The notes beneath the pieces are model-generated. The model ran no database searches. It had not been told where the DNA came from and was given only the letters and a program-made list of their open reading frames with translations. From an uncultured Eubacteriales bacterium (GTDB lineage: Bacteria; Bacillota; Clostridia; Oscillospirales; Oscillospiraceae): 34,985 bases of DNA. The translations under genes and the position numbers were made by a program. Positions 23,464 to 30,522 of this stretch are shown here, in pieces; the first letter of the stretch is position 1, and each line of letters opens with the position of its first letter. Location of the stretch: positions 1-34,985 of the forward strand of contig USIH01000006.1 in assembly GCA_900554705.1 (NCBI GenBank). The letters are read 5' to 3'.

Positions 23464-23491
23464 GATTGCCTTCACCGCCCTTTCTTCTTTC

Positions 23492-23520
23492 AGTATACCC
23501 TACCACGGTGGTAATTTCAA
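23492..23520 (-). promoter_or_regulatory. Promoter of minD with perfect palindrome in the spacer
   Basis: On the minus strand there is TTGAAA (23515-23520), a 17-base spacer and TATACT (23492-23497). The spacer contains the perfect 13-bp palindrome TACCACGGTGGTA (23501-23513), the kind of site a dimeric repressor would use. I do not recognise its regulator. Confidence 0.8.
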
Positions 23521-23534
23521 CCAGAATTTGCCGT

Positions 23535-24701
23535 TTATTGGATCTCGCCCGCCTTTTTCAGGGAGAATTTTGTCACGGCGGGGCCGATCAGCTCATAGAT
23601 GAGCGTGCCGCAGAGGATGACGGCGCGGATACGCGCGGCATAGTGCGGGACGACCTCGCAGGCGGCCAGCGACAGGCCGATGGCAACGCCCGCCTGCGGC
23701 AGCAGGCAGGGGCCAAGGTAGCTTTTGACCTTTGCGTCGCACTTGCACAGCACCGCGCCCAGCCAAGAGCCGACCATCTTGCCGGCGACGCGCAGGACGA
23801 TGTAGATCACGCCGATCAGCCCGACGGTGGGAAGCACCGAGAGCTGAAGCGCCGCGCCGGAGGCGACGAAGAACAGCATGAAGATCGGCGGCGTGATATT
23901 GTCGCACAGATCCATGATCTTGTCCACATCCGGAGAAAAGTTTGCGATCACCGCGCCCATCGCCATGCACAAAAGCAGATCCGACAGGCCGAGCAGCTCC
24001 GCAAGGCCGAGACCGGCAAAGAGGAAGCCGACCGTCAGGGAAAGGCGGTTGCCCGCTTTCTTAAAGAAGCGCAGCGGGATCAGGTAGACAACGCCCAGCG
24101 CCGCACCCGCCACCAGTGCGCCGCCGATCTCCTTGAGCGGAGAGAGCAGGGAGTCCCTCAGCGAAGCGCTGCCGCTGCCGAGTGCCTGCGCGAGGGCGAC
24201 GGAGAGGGAAAACAGGATCAGCGCCGTCGCATCGTCGATGGCGACGACCGAGAGCAGCGTCTCCGTCACGGGTCCCTTTGCGCGGTACTGCCGGATGACC
24301 ATGATCGTCGCGGCCGGCGCGGTCGCGGCGGCGATCGCGCCCAGCACCAGACTAAACGGCACGGACTGACCCGAAACGATCAGCCCCAGCACGACGATCA
24401 GCACGGCAAAGAGCGACTCAAGGCAGGCGATCACGATCGGCGCGACGCCCACACGCTTGAAGTAGGACATTTTGAACTCGTTGCCGATGGAGAAGGCGAT
24501 AAAGCCCAGCGCCACGTCGGAGATGATGGAAATGGTGTCGAGGAAGGAGGACGTGAGCAGTCCGAACACGCTCGGGCCGATCAGCAGCCCCGCGACAAGG
24601 TAGCCCGTAACGTTGGGCAGGCGAAGATGCTTTGCCATGCGGCCGCAAAACATTCCCGCGAAAACCATGATGGCAAGATCGAGCAGCATATTGAGTGTCA
24701 T
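23535..24701 (-). CDS. CPA2-type cation/proton antiporter
   Basis: This 388-residue membrane protein has about twelve hydrophobic segments, the family's PNVTGYLVAGLLIGP opening (about residues 28-42) and an AIDDA region near residue 153, where the ion-binding aspartates of CPA2 exchangers lie. It probably exchanges Na+ or K+ for protons. Many KefB-like relatives have a C-terminal nucleotide-binding (RCK) domain; this one stops after the membrane part. The start overlaps the stop of the PII-like gene (ATGA), so regulator and carrier are coupled, and the PII-like protein may replace the missing cytoplasmic domain. There is no terminator between it and the minD promoter, so read-through is possible. 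Confidence 0.9.
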   Translation of the reverse strand: MTLNMLLDLAIMVFAGMFCGRMAKHLRLPNVTGYLVAGLLIGPSVFGLLTSSFLDTISIISDVALGFIAFSIGNEFKMSYFKRVGVAPIVIACLESLFAVLIVVLGLIVSGQSVPFSLVLGAIAAATAPAATIMVIRQYRAKGPVTETLLSVVAIDDATALILFSLSVALAQALGSGSASLRDSLLSPLKEIGGALVAGAALGVVYLIPLRFFKKAGNRLSLTVGFLFAGLGLAELLGLSDLLLCMAMGAVIANFSPDVDKIMDLCDNITPPIFMLFFVASGAALQLSVLPTVGLIGVIYIVLRVAGKMVGSWLGAVLCKCDAKVKSYLGPCLLPQAGVAIGLSLAACEVVPHYAARIRAVILCGTLIYELIGPAVTKFSLKKAGEIQ

Positions 24702-25033
24702 TGTTTCAGCCCTTCCACGTAATCCACCGGCACGGTGAACAAAATACCGCTGTCCGGATGATCCAGCCCGCCGGTCGCCTCGCGCACGATGCGCGAAACC
24801 TCCGCGACCTTCTCATCCGGCAGCACCATGAAAATCGTCTTGTTCTCCTTGTGTGCGGGATTCATCAGCAGGCGCAGCGACGCCATAAAGCGCAGCTCGT
24901 CGTGCCCCTCCAGTTCCTGTGCCATGCCCTTGCTGTCAAGGATCGTCGCGCCGGGGACATTGTGCCGGCCGAGACGGTCGAGCAGCTTGTCGAGACATTC
25001 CACTTTGTTCAGAACGATGATCAGTAGCTTCAT
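24698..25033 (-). CDS. PII-like (GlnB-fold) signalling protein
   Basis: This 111-residue protein has a PII-like ferredoxin-like fold: strand MKLLIIVLN, helix ECLDKLLDRL, a long variable loop at about 35-60, and the closing strands KTIFMVLPDEKVAEVSRIV and SGILFTVPVD (cited as positions 66-104). It lacks the GlnB uridylylation-loop tyrosine pattern, so it belongs to the wider PII-like group rather than to nitrogen-type GlnB. Such trimers bind adenine nucleotides or other small ligands and gate a transporter. It is coupled (ATGA) to the antiporter. AAGGAGG lies about 10 bases upstream, and the promoter sits at 25086-25114. Confidence 0.8.
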   Translation of the reverse strand: MKLLIIVLNKVECLDKLLDRLGRHNVPGATILDSKGMAQELEGHDELRFMASLRLLMNPAHKENKTIFMVLPDEKVAEVSRIVREATGGLDHPDSGILFTVPVDYVEGLKQ

Positions 25034-25085
25034 TCCAAAAGCCCCTCCTTATTTTTGCGGCGGGAAAGCCGTCGTTTTCTGCGTT

Positions 25086-25114
25086 ATCATAGCACCGCAA
25101 GGGGCAAAAAACAA
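25086..25114 (-). promoter_or_regulatory. Promoter of the PII-like/antiporter unit
   Basis: On the minus strand there is TTGTTT (25109-25114), a 17-base spacer and TATGAT (25086-25091). It lies directly behind the stop of the upstream ATPase gene, with no terminator between. Confidence 0.6.
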
Positions 25115-25117
25115 TGC

Positions 25118-26149
25118 CTATTTCGTAAAAATGCGCAAAAGCTCCCGCTCGGTCTGCGCCGTTACGGCGTCAAAATCTATAAACGGACGGCACAGTGCCT
25201 CCATCTCGTCGTGGATGGCCTTGGCGCGCGCGATCTCCTCCACACAGCGCCGCAGCAGGAGCGCCACGGTTTCGACCTGAAAGCGCAGCGCGTCGCGCAG
25301 GCGCATGGGGACGGAGGAAACCAGGTCGATCCGGCAGCAGCAGGGGCCGTCGTAGGCAAGCTCCTCGCTCTCGCTCAGAACGGCAACGCCCGCATCGGGC
25401 AGCAGCAGGTGCGCGGGGCTTCCCGTCGGCTGCATGGGGCCGTAGCCGAGCACGACGCTCTGTCGGTTTTCTCTTGCCCGCTGCACAAGCGTCCGCAAAA
25501 GCACCGGCGCGAGAACATAGGCATCGCGCAGGACGATGACGCGGCGGTAGGCGTGCGCAACGTCGCCGAAGCAGGCGCCGCGCGGCGTCAGCGCGCAGAG
25601 GAACCGCCTGCGCTCGACCCCCTCCGTCCCCGGCGACCGAAAGGCCGAGAGCGCGAGGCATTCGGCGATCGCGCCGAGCGACTGCTCCAGAGCGCGTGCC
25701 TCCCGCGCGGGGCTTGCGAGCAGACCGCGCGCGGCGGCAAGGGCGTCGGTCACGCGCGTGTAGCAGGCGGCATTCTCCCGCCGCAGCCGATAGAGCGGTT
25801 CCTCCGCCGCGCGCATGGCGGCGCGGTCATAAAAAGCGCCGAAATTCAGGTAGTTCATCCGCCCGCCGCAGATCTGCGGCTCAAATATGTGCGGCGCCGT
25901 CCCGTCAACGTAGGCGCGCCCGTCAAAAAGCACGCCGTCGAGCGAGGACGGGTCGGAAGAGCAGAGCACCAGCTCCGTATCCATGCCGTGCTTCCGCGCG
26001 GCGTCGGCAACGGCGCGCAGGAACGTCGACTTTCCGCAGCCGCAGCCGCCCTTCAGAACGGTCAGCTCCTCCGTTTCCCGATACAGCGTGTCAAAATGGG
26101 AAACAAATCCCTCCGTAGAACAGGCGCCTAAAAAGCAAGTGGTTTCCAA
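25118..26149 (-). CDS. P-loop ATPase of PRK06851 type with degenerate second half
   Basis: This 343-residue cytoplasmic protein has Walker A GGCGCGKST near residue 34, followed by a typical CSSDPSSLDG segment and a GTAPHIFEP loop, which I recognise from the PRK06851 family of Clostridia and Bacilli. In that family a second P-loop sits in the C-terminal half. Here the corresponding region (about residues 205-240) has no GxxxxGK, so the second site appears lost. The function of the family is not known to me. The start is a TTG with AAGGAGGAG 6-7 bases upstream. The gene is divergent from the YidC-fusion operon, and it is alone on its transcript as far as visible. Confidence 0.75.
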   Translation of the reverse strand: METTCFLGACSTEGFVSHFDTLYRETEELTVLKGGCGCGKSTFLRAVADAARKHGMDTELVLCSSDPSSLDGVLFDGRAYVDGTAPHIFEPQICGGRMNYLNFGAFYDRAAMRAAEEPLYRLRRENAACYTRVTDALAAARGLLASPAREARALEQSLGAIAECLALSAFRSPGTEGVERRRFLCALTPRGACFGDVAHAYRRVIVLRDAYVLAPVLLRTLVQRARENRQSVVLGYGPMQPTGSPAHLLLPDAGVAVLSESEELAYDGPCCCRIDLVSSVPMRLRDALRFQVETVALLLRRCVEEIARAKAIHDEMEALCRPFIDFDAVTAQTERELLRIFTK

Positions 26150-26250
26150 ACAGCACTCCTCCTTTTTCCCCTATGGTATATGCGCAAGGCGGCGGTTTGG
26201 TTCCAAAAGGAGGAAATTGTCGGAAAAAGAGAGGAAGTTTTACAAAGGCC

Positions 26251-26279
26251 TTGCTATTTGGTCGTTTTGACGGTATAAT
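26251..26279 (+). promoter_or_regulatory. Promoter of the YidC-TagF operon
   Basis: TTGCTA (26251-26256), a 17-base spacer and a perfect TATAAT (26274-26279) lie 34 bases before the GTG start. The 164-base region between the divergent genes otherwise shows nothing I recognise, and no convincing promoter for the minus-strand ATPase. Confidence 0.8.
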
Positions 26280-26313
26280 GGCTTGTCAGTGCTTTTCTGA
26301 AAGGAGTCTGTTT

Positions 26314-28425
26314 GTGACTTTCATCAATAAAATTCTGGGCGTCCCGTTGGGCTACGTCATGTGGCTTTGCTACCGCATTTTGGGCAATTACGGGCTGTCC
26401 ATTCTTCTTTTCACCCTGATCAGCAAGATCATTCTGCTGCCGCTGAGCATCCTCGTGCAGAAAAACAGCATTCGGATGATCCGCCTCCAGCCGGAGGTCA
26501 ACCGCATCCGCCTGCGCTTCGCGGGCGACCGCGACAAGATCGCCGAGGAGCAGATGGCGCTCTACAAGCGCGAGCACTACTCCCCCATGCTCAGCATCAT
26601 CCCGCTGCTCGTGCAGCTGCCGCTCGTGCTGGGTCTCGTGTGCGTGATCTATAATCCCATGCAGCACCTGCTGCACATCGACGGCGCGACCATCGCGGAG
26701 ATCGCGCGCCGGTTCGGGATGAACGTGAATCAAAGCGGCTATCAGTGCTTCATCATGGAAAAGATCCAGTGCGGCACGGATATGGAGCTGCTCAACGGCA
26801 TCGCGGGCATCGACGAAGTGATCCGGCGCGTGAAAAGCGTGGACATGACCTTCCTCGGGCTGGAGCTGCGCCGCGTGCCGACCCTCTGGGCCTACACCGC
26901 CGCCGGAAGCAAATACATAAATCCCCTGATGCTCCTGCCCGTGCTGAGCTGCCTGACGACCTATCTGCTGTGCCTTGCGCAGAACAAAGCAAACGTGCTT
27001 CAGGTCGAGCAGAGCTTCCTTGCCAAGTGGGGCGTCTCCCTGTTTACCATCGCGCTTTCCACCTACTTCACCTTCCTCGTTCCGGCGGGCGCAGGCGTCT
27101 ACTGGATCGCGGGCAATCTGTTTGCCATCGGCAACCTCTATCTGATGAACTGGTGGTACAACCCGAAGAAGTACATCGACTATGAGGCGCTGGAGGAGAC
27201 AAAGGAGCTTTTGGCGCGGCAGAACGCGGCGCGCGAGGCAAAGAAGCAAGAGCTTGCGCCCTTCCGCGAGCAGGAAAAGCGTGACTATAAGCGCTTTGTC
27301 AAGAACGCGGACATCGAGCCGAAGCAGATCGTGTTCTACTCCGAGGGCAGCGGCTTCTATAAATACTACGACGGCATCATTCAGGCGCTGGAGCGGAAAG
27401 CCCCGCAGCTGGTCATCCACTACGTCACGAGCGACCCGAAGGACGCAGTGTTCTCGCACAAGGATCCGCACCTTGTCCCCTACTACATTGGTGAACTGCG
27501 CCTGATCCCTCTGATGATGAAGATGGACGCGGACATGGTCGTCATGACCATGCCGGATCTGGACAATATGCACATCCGCCGCAGTTATCTGCGCAAGAAC
27601 ATCGAATACCTCTATGTGCCGCACGGCATGGACAGCCTGAACATGACGATGCGCAAGGGCAGCATGGATCATTTTGACAGCGTTCTGTGCGTCGGCCCGC
27701 ACCAAAAGGAAGAGATCGAAAAAACGGAGGCGGCCTACGGCCTGCCGAAAAAGCGCCTGATCGAATGGGGCTACGGCCTGCTCGACCAGATGCGCGCGGA
27801 CTACGCGGCCGCGCCGAAAAAAGCAAGCGACAGGAAGGTCATTTTAGTCGCGCCCTCTTGGCAGGAAGGCAACATTGTAGACTCCTGCGTGACGGAGCTG
27901 ATCGACGGCCTGCGCGCAACCGGAAGCCGCGTCATCCTGCGGCCGCATCCGCAGCAGGTGCGCCACGACCCGAGAAAGATGGAAGAGCTGAAGGTGCGCT
28001 ATGCCGCCGATGCCGATGTGGAGATCCAGACGGACTTTTCCTCCAACAGCACCGTGTTCGAGGCCGATCTTCTGGTCACGGACTGGTCCGGCATCGCTTA
28101 CGAATACGCCTACACCACCTGCAAGCCCGTTCTGTTCATCAACACCCCCATGAAGGTCATGAATCCGGAGTATCAGAAGATCGACACGGTGCCGCTGAAC
28201 ATCCTTCTGCGCGAGGAGATCGGTCGGAGCCTACAGCCCGACCAAATGGCGGATGTCGCGCGCACCGCGCAGGAGCTGCTCGGCGCGGATTATCACGACA
28301 AGATCGCCGCCTTCGTCGCAACGTATGTCTACCATCTGGGCACCAGCAGCGACGTCGCCGCAGATTACATTCTCTCCCGTCTCGCGGTGCTGAAAAAGCA
28401 GCGGGAGGAAGAGGATCTGGACTAA
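26314..28425 (+). CDS. YidC/Oxa1 insertase fused to TagF-like glycerophosphotransferase
   Basis: This 703-residue protein has two domains. Residues 1-285 form a YidC/Oxa1 insertase with five to six hydrophobic segments. The first opens with a short N-terminus and no signal or lipobox, and the family's LQPEVNRI cytoplasmic helix, the SPMLSIIPLLVQLP helix and the final VPAGAGVYWIAGN segment are present. The groove arginine of the ILIRLIILPL motif is here a lysine (K38). A charged, probably coiled linker (286-335) leads to a GT-B fold CDP-glycerol glycerophosphotransferase domain (337-690) with PHGMDS, RPHPQQ and the TDWSG...YEYAY acceptor region. TagF-like domains polymerise glycerol phosphate from CDP-glycerol. 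GTG is chosen as start for the AAGGAG site 7 bases upstream; the frame is open further up but lies in the promoter. First gene of a four-gene unit. Confidence 0.88.
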   Translation: MTFINKILGVPLGYVMWLCYRILGNYGLSILLFTLISKIILLPLSILVQKNSIRMIRLQPEVNRIRLRFAGDRDKIAEEQMALYKREHYSPMLSIIPLLVQLPLVLGLVCVIYNPMQHLLHIDGATIAEIARRFGMNVNQSGYQCFIMEKIQCGTDMELLNGIAGIDEVIRRVKSVDMTFLGLELRRVPTLWAYTAAGSKYINPLMLLPVLSCLTTYLLCLAQNKANVLQVEQSFLAKWGVSLFTIALSTYFTFLVPAGAGVYWIAGNLFAIGNLYLMNWWYNPKKYIDYEALEETKELLARQNAAREAKKQELAPFREQEKRDYKRFVKNADIEPKQIVFYSEGSGFYKYYDGIIQALERKAPQLVIHYVTSDPKDAVFSHKDPHLVPYYIGELRLIPLMMKMDADMVVMTMPDLDNMHIRRSYLRKNIEYLYVPHGMDSLNMTMRKGSMDHFDSVLCVGPHQKEEIEKTEAAYGLPKKRLIEWGYGLLDQMRADYAAAPKKASDRKVILVAPSWQEGNIVDSCVTELIDGLRATGSRVILRPHPQQVRHDPRKMEELKVRYAADADVEIQTDFSSNSTVFEADLLVTDWSGIAYEYAYTTCKPVLFINTPMKVMNPEYQKIDTVPLNILLREEIGRSLQPDQMADVARTAQELLGADYHDKIAAFVATYVYHLGTSSDVAADYILSRLAVLKKQREEEDLD

Positions 28426-28437
28426 GGAGGGAGCGCT

Positions 28438-30267
28438 ATGCAGGCTATTCTGCTTGCCGCCGGAATGGGCAAGCGTTTGGGAAAATACACCAGCGGCCAG
28501 ACCAAGTGCATGGTGCGCGTGGGCGGAAAGACGCTGCTGGAGCACGCAGCCGACGCGCTGAGGCAGGCAGGCGTCACCCGCCTGACCATCGTCGTCGGAT
28601 ATGCCGCGCAGCCGCTCATCGCCTTTGCCCGCGACAAGCTGTGCGACATGGAGCTGACGTTCATCGAAAACGCGGACTACGCCGACACGAACAATATTTA
28701 CTCGCTCTATCTCGCGCGCGATGTCCTTGCGCAGGACGACACGCTGCTTTTGGAATCCGACCTCATTTTTGAGCCGGCGCTGCTGCGCGAGATGATCGCC
28801 TGTCCGGAAGAAAACGTGGTGGCCGTTGCCAAATACGAGCAGTGGATGGACGGAACGGTCACGCGGCTGAGTCCGGACGGACACATTCTCGAATTTATTG
28901 ATCGGGCGGAGTTTTCCTTTGCCCATGTGGAGGAGTACTTCAAGACCGTCAACGTCTATAAGTTCTCGCGCGCCTTCTCGCGCGAAAAGTACATTCCCTT
29001 CCTTAACGCCTACATCAAGGCTTACGGCAAGAACGAATACTATGAGTCTGCGCTCAAGGCCATCGCGCACCTGTCGCACGCAGAGCTGTTTGCCTACCGG
29101 CTGGAGAAGCTGCGCTGGTACGAGATCGACGACGCGCAGGATCTCGACATTGCCGACACCATGTTCGCTCCGCCGGAGGAGCGGCTTGACCGCTACTGCC
29201 GTCATTTCGGCGGCTTCTGGCGTTTCCCCGCGCTGACGGATTTTTGCTATCTGGTCAACCCCTACTTCCCGCCGCGGGAGATGGAAGAGAAAATGCAATA
29301 TGCCTTTTCCCGCCTCCTGCGCGAATATCCCTCCGGAATGTACGTCCAGCAGATCAACGCCGGACGGATGTTCTCGCTTGACGAGCGGCTCATTCTGGTC
29401 GGCAACGGCGCGGCGGAGCTGATCGCCGCGCTTGGACGGGTGCTGCACGGGACGCTCGCGCTCCCGACCCCTTCCTTTAACGAATATGTCCGCTGCTTCG
29501 GAAACTGCCGCATCACGCGCCTGCCCACCGCGCAGACGGACTATCAGCTCGACCTGCCGACGCTGTGCGCGGCCGCCGAGACGCACGATATTCTCGCTGT
29601 TGTCAATCCGGACAACCCCACCGGCAGCTTCCTTGCGCAGGCGGAGCTGCTCACCCTGCTGGAGCACTGCAAGCAGCACGGCACGCTTCTGATCGTTGAC
29701 GAGAGCTTTGTTGACTTTGCAGACGCGCCCGTGCGCTACACGCTGTTGCAGGATGCGCTGCTGGAGCGCTATCCCAACCTCGTCGTGGTCAAGAGCATCA
29801 GCAAATCCTACGGCGTTCCCGGCGTCCGGCTGGGCGTCTGCGCCTGCGGCGACGCGGCGCTGCTGCGGCAGCTCAAGGACGCGATGGCGATCTGGAACAT
29901 CAATTCCTTCGGCGAGTACTTTTTGCAGATCATCACGCTCTATCAGAAGGACTACGCCGCTGCCTGCGACGCCGTCGCCCGTCAGCGTGCCGCGCTCAAG
30001 GACGCATTGGACGCGCTGGATTTCATGCACGTCTACCCCAGTCAGGCCAACTACCTGATGGTGCGCCTGCAAGGCGTTGACAGCCGCCTGCTGGCGGAGC
30101 ACTTGCTCTCGGCGCACGATCTGCTGGTCAAAGACCTTTCCACCAAAGACGGCTTTGGCGGAGAGAGCTATTTGCGTCTTTCCGTGCGCGACGAAACGGA
30201 CAACCGTAAGCTCGTGGATGCACTGCGCGATCTGCCTCTGCACCTGCTAAAAAAACAAAAGGAGTAA
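28438..30267 (+). CDS. Cytidylyltransferase-like domain fused to CobD-like PLP enzyme
   Basis: This is a 609-residue two-domain protein. Residues 1-245 are a LicC/PntC-like nucleotidyltransferase: LAAGMGKRL at 6-14, K in QTKCMVRV, the NIYSLYLAR segment and the acidic ESDLIF metal site. Residues 255-605 are a fold-type I PLP enzyme nearest to CobD/HisC, with NPDNPTG near 391 and the Schiff-base lysine K456 in SISKSYG. The first half should make a CDP-linked phosphoamine or polyol, and the second should decarboxylate or transaminate its precursor. One reasonable reading is phosphoserine to phosphoethanolamine to CDP-ethanolamine. AAGGAGG lies 8 bases before the ATG, 12 bases after the upstream stop. 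Confidence 0.88.
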   Translation: MQAILLAAGMGKRLGKYTSGQTKCMVRVGGKTLLEHAADALRQAGVTRLTIVVGYAAQPLIAFARDKLCDMELTFIENADYADTNNIYSLYLARDVLAQDDTLLLESDLIFEPALLREMIACPEENVVAVAKYEQWMDGTVTRLSPDGHILEFIDRAEFSFAHVEEYFKTVNVYKFSRAFSREKYIPFLNAYIKAYGKNEYYESALKAIAHLSHAELFAYRLEKLRWYEIDDAQDLDIADTMFAPPEERLDRYCRHFGGFWRFPALTDFCYLVNPYFPPREMEEKMQYAFSRLLREYPSGMYVQQINAGRMFSLDERLILVGNGAAELIAALGRVLHGTLALPTPSFNEYVRCFGNCRITRLPTAQTDYQLDLPTLCAAAETHDILAVVNPDNPTGSFLAQAELLTLLEHCKQHGTLLIVDESFVDFADAPVRYTLLQDALLERYPNLVVVKSISKSYGVPGVRLGVCACGDAALLRQLKDAMAIWNINSFGEYFLQIITLYQKDYAAACDAVARQRAALKDALDALDFMHVYPSQANYLMVRLQGVDSRLLAEHLLSAHDLLVKDLSTKDGFGGESYLRLSVRDETDNRKLVDALRDLPLHLLKKQKE

Positions 30268-30270
30268 CCC

Positions 30271-30522
30271 ATGAAAAAACTACTTGCGACCCTCTTCCGC
30301 TACGCCTACTTCGGCCTGTGCATCGCCCTGCTTCTGAGCATTCAGGCCTTCGCCTACCTTGACGCCTCGGCCGTCACGTACATTGTCTACATCCTTGCCG
30401 GCGTTGCCATCGCGGCCGGCGCCACCGTAACGCTCTACTGGACAAAGATCAAGCGCTGGTACCACAAAAAGAGAAGAAAGGCCGCTGCAAAGAAGCGTCA
30501 GGAAACAAATGAAAAAGTGTAA
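30271..30522 (+). CDS. Small basic two-helix membrane protein
   Basis: This 83-residue protein has two hydrophobic segments (about 11-30 and 35-56) and a strongly basic, Lys/Arg-rich tail (60-77) that should face the cytoplasm. I do not recognise a family. AAGGAG lies at the 3' end of the upstream gene, and the last 14 bases overlap the start of the sulfatase-fold gene, so it is translated as part of the operon. It may be an assembly factor or a small subunit that links the cytoplasmic enzymes to the membrane. Confidence 0.8.
   Translation: MKKLLATLFRYAYFGLCIALLLSIQAFAYLDASAVTYIVYILAGVAIAAGATVTLYWTKIKRWYHKKRRKAAAKKRQETNEKV

Noticed and set aside
26173..26313. Upstream extension of the YidC-TagF frame
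   Set aside because: It runs through the TTGCTA/TATAAT promoter; the GTG at 26314 has an AAGGAG site at the right distance.
28231..30243. Long minus-strand frame opposite the cytidylyltransferase fusion gene
   Set aside because: Antisense shadow of a gene with clear NPDNPTG and LAAGMGKRL motifs.
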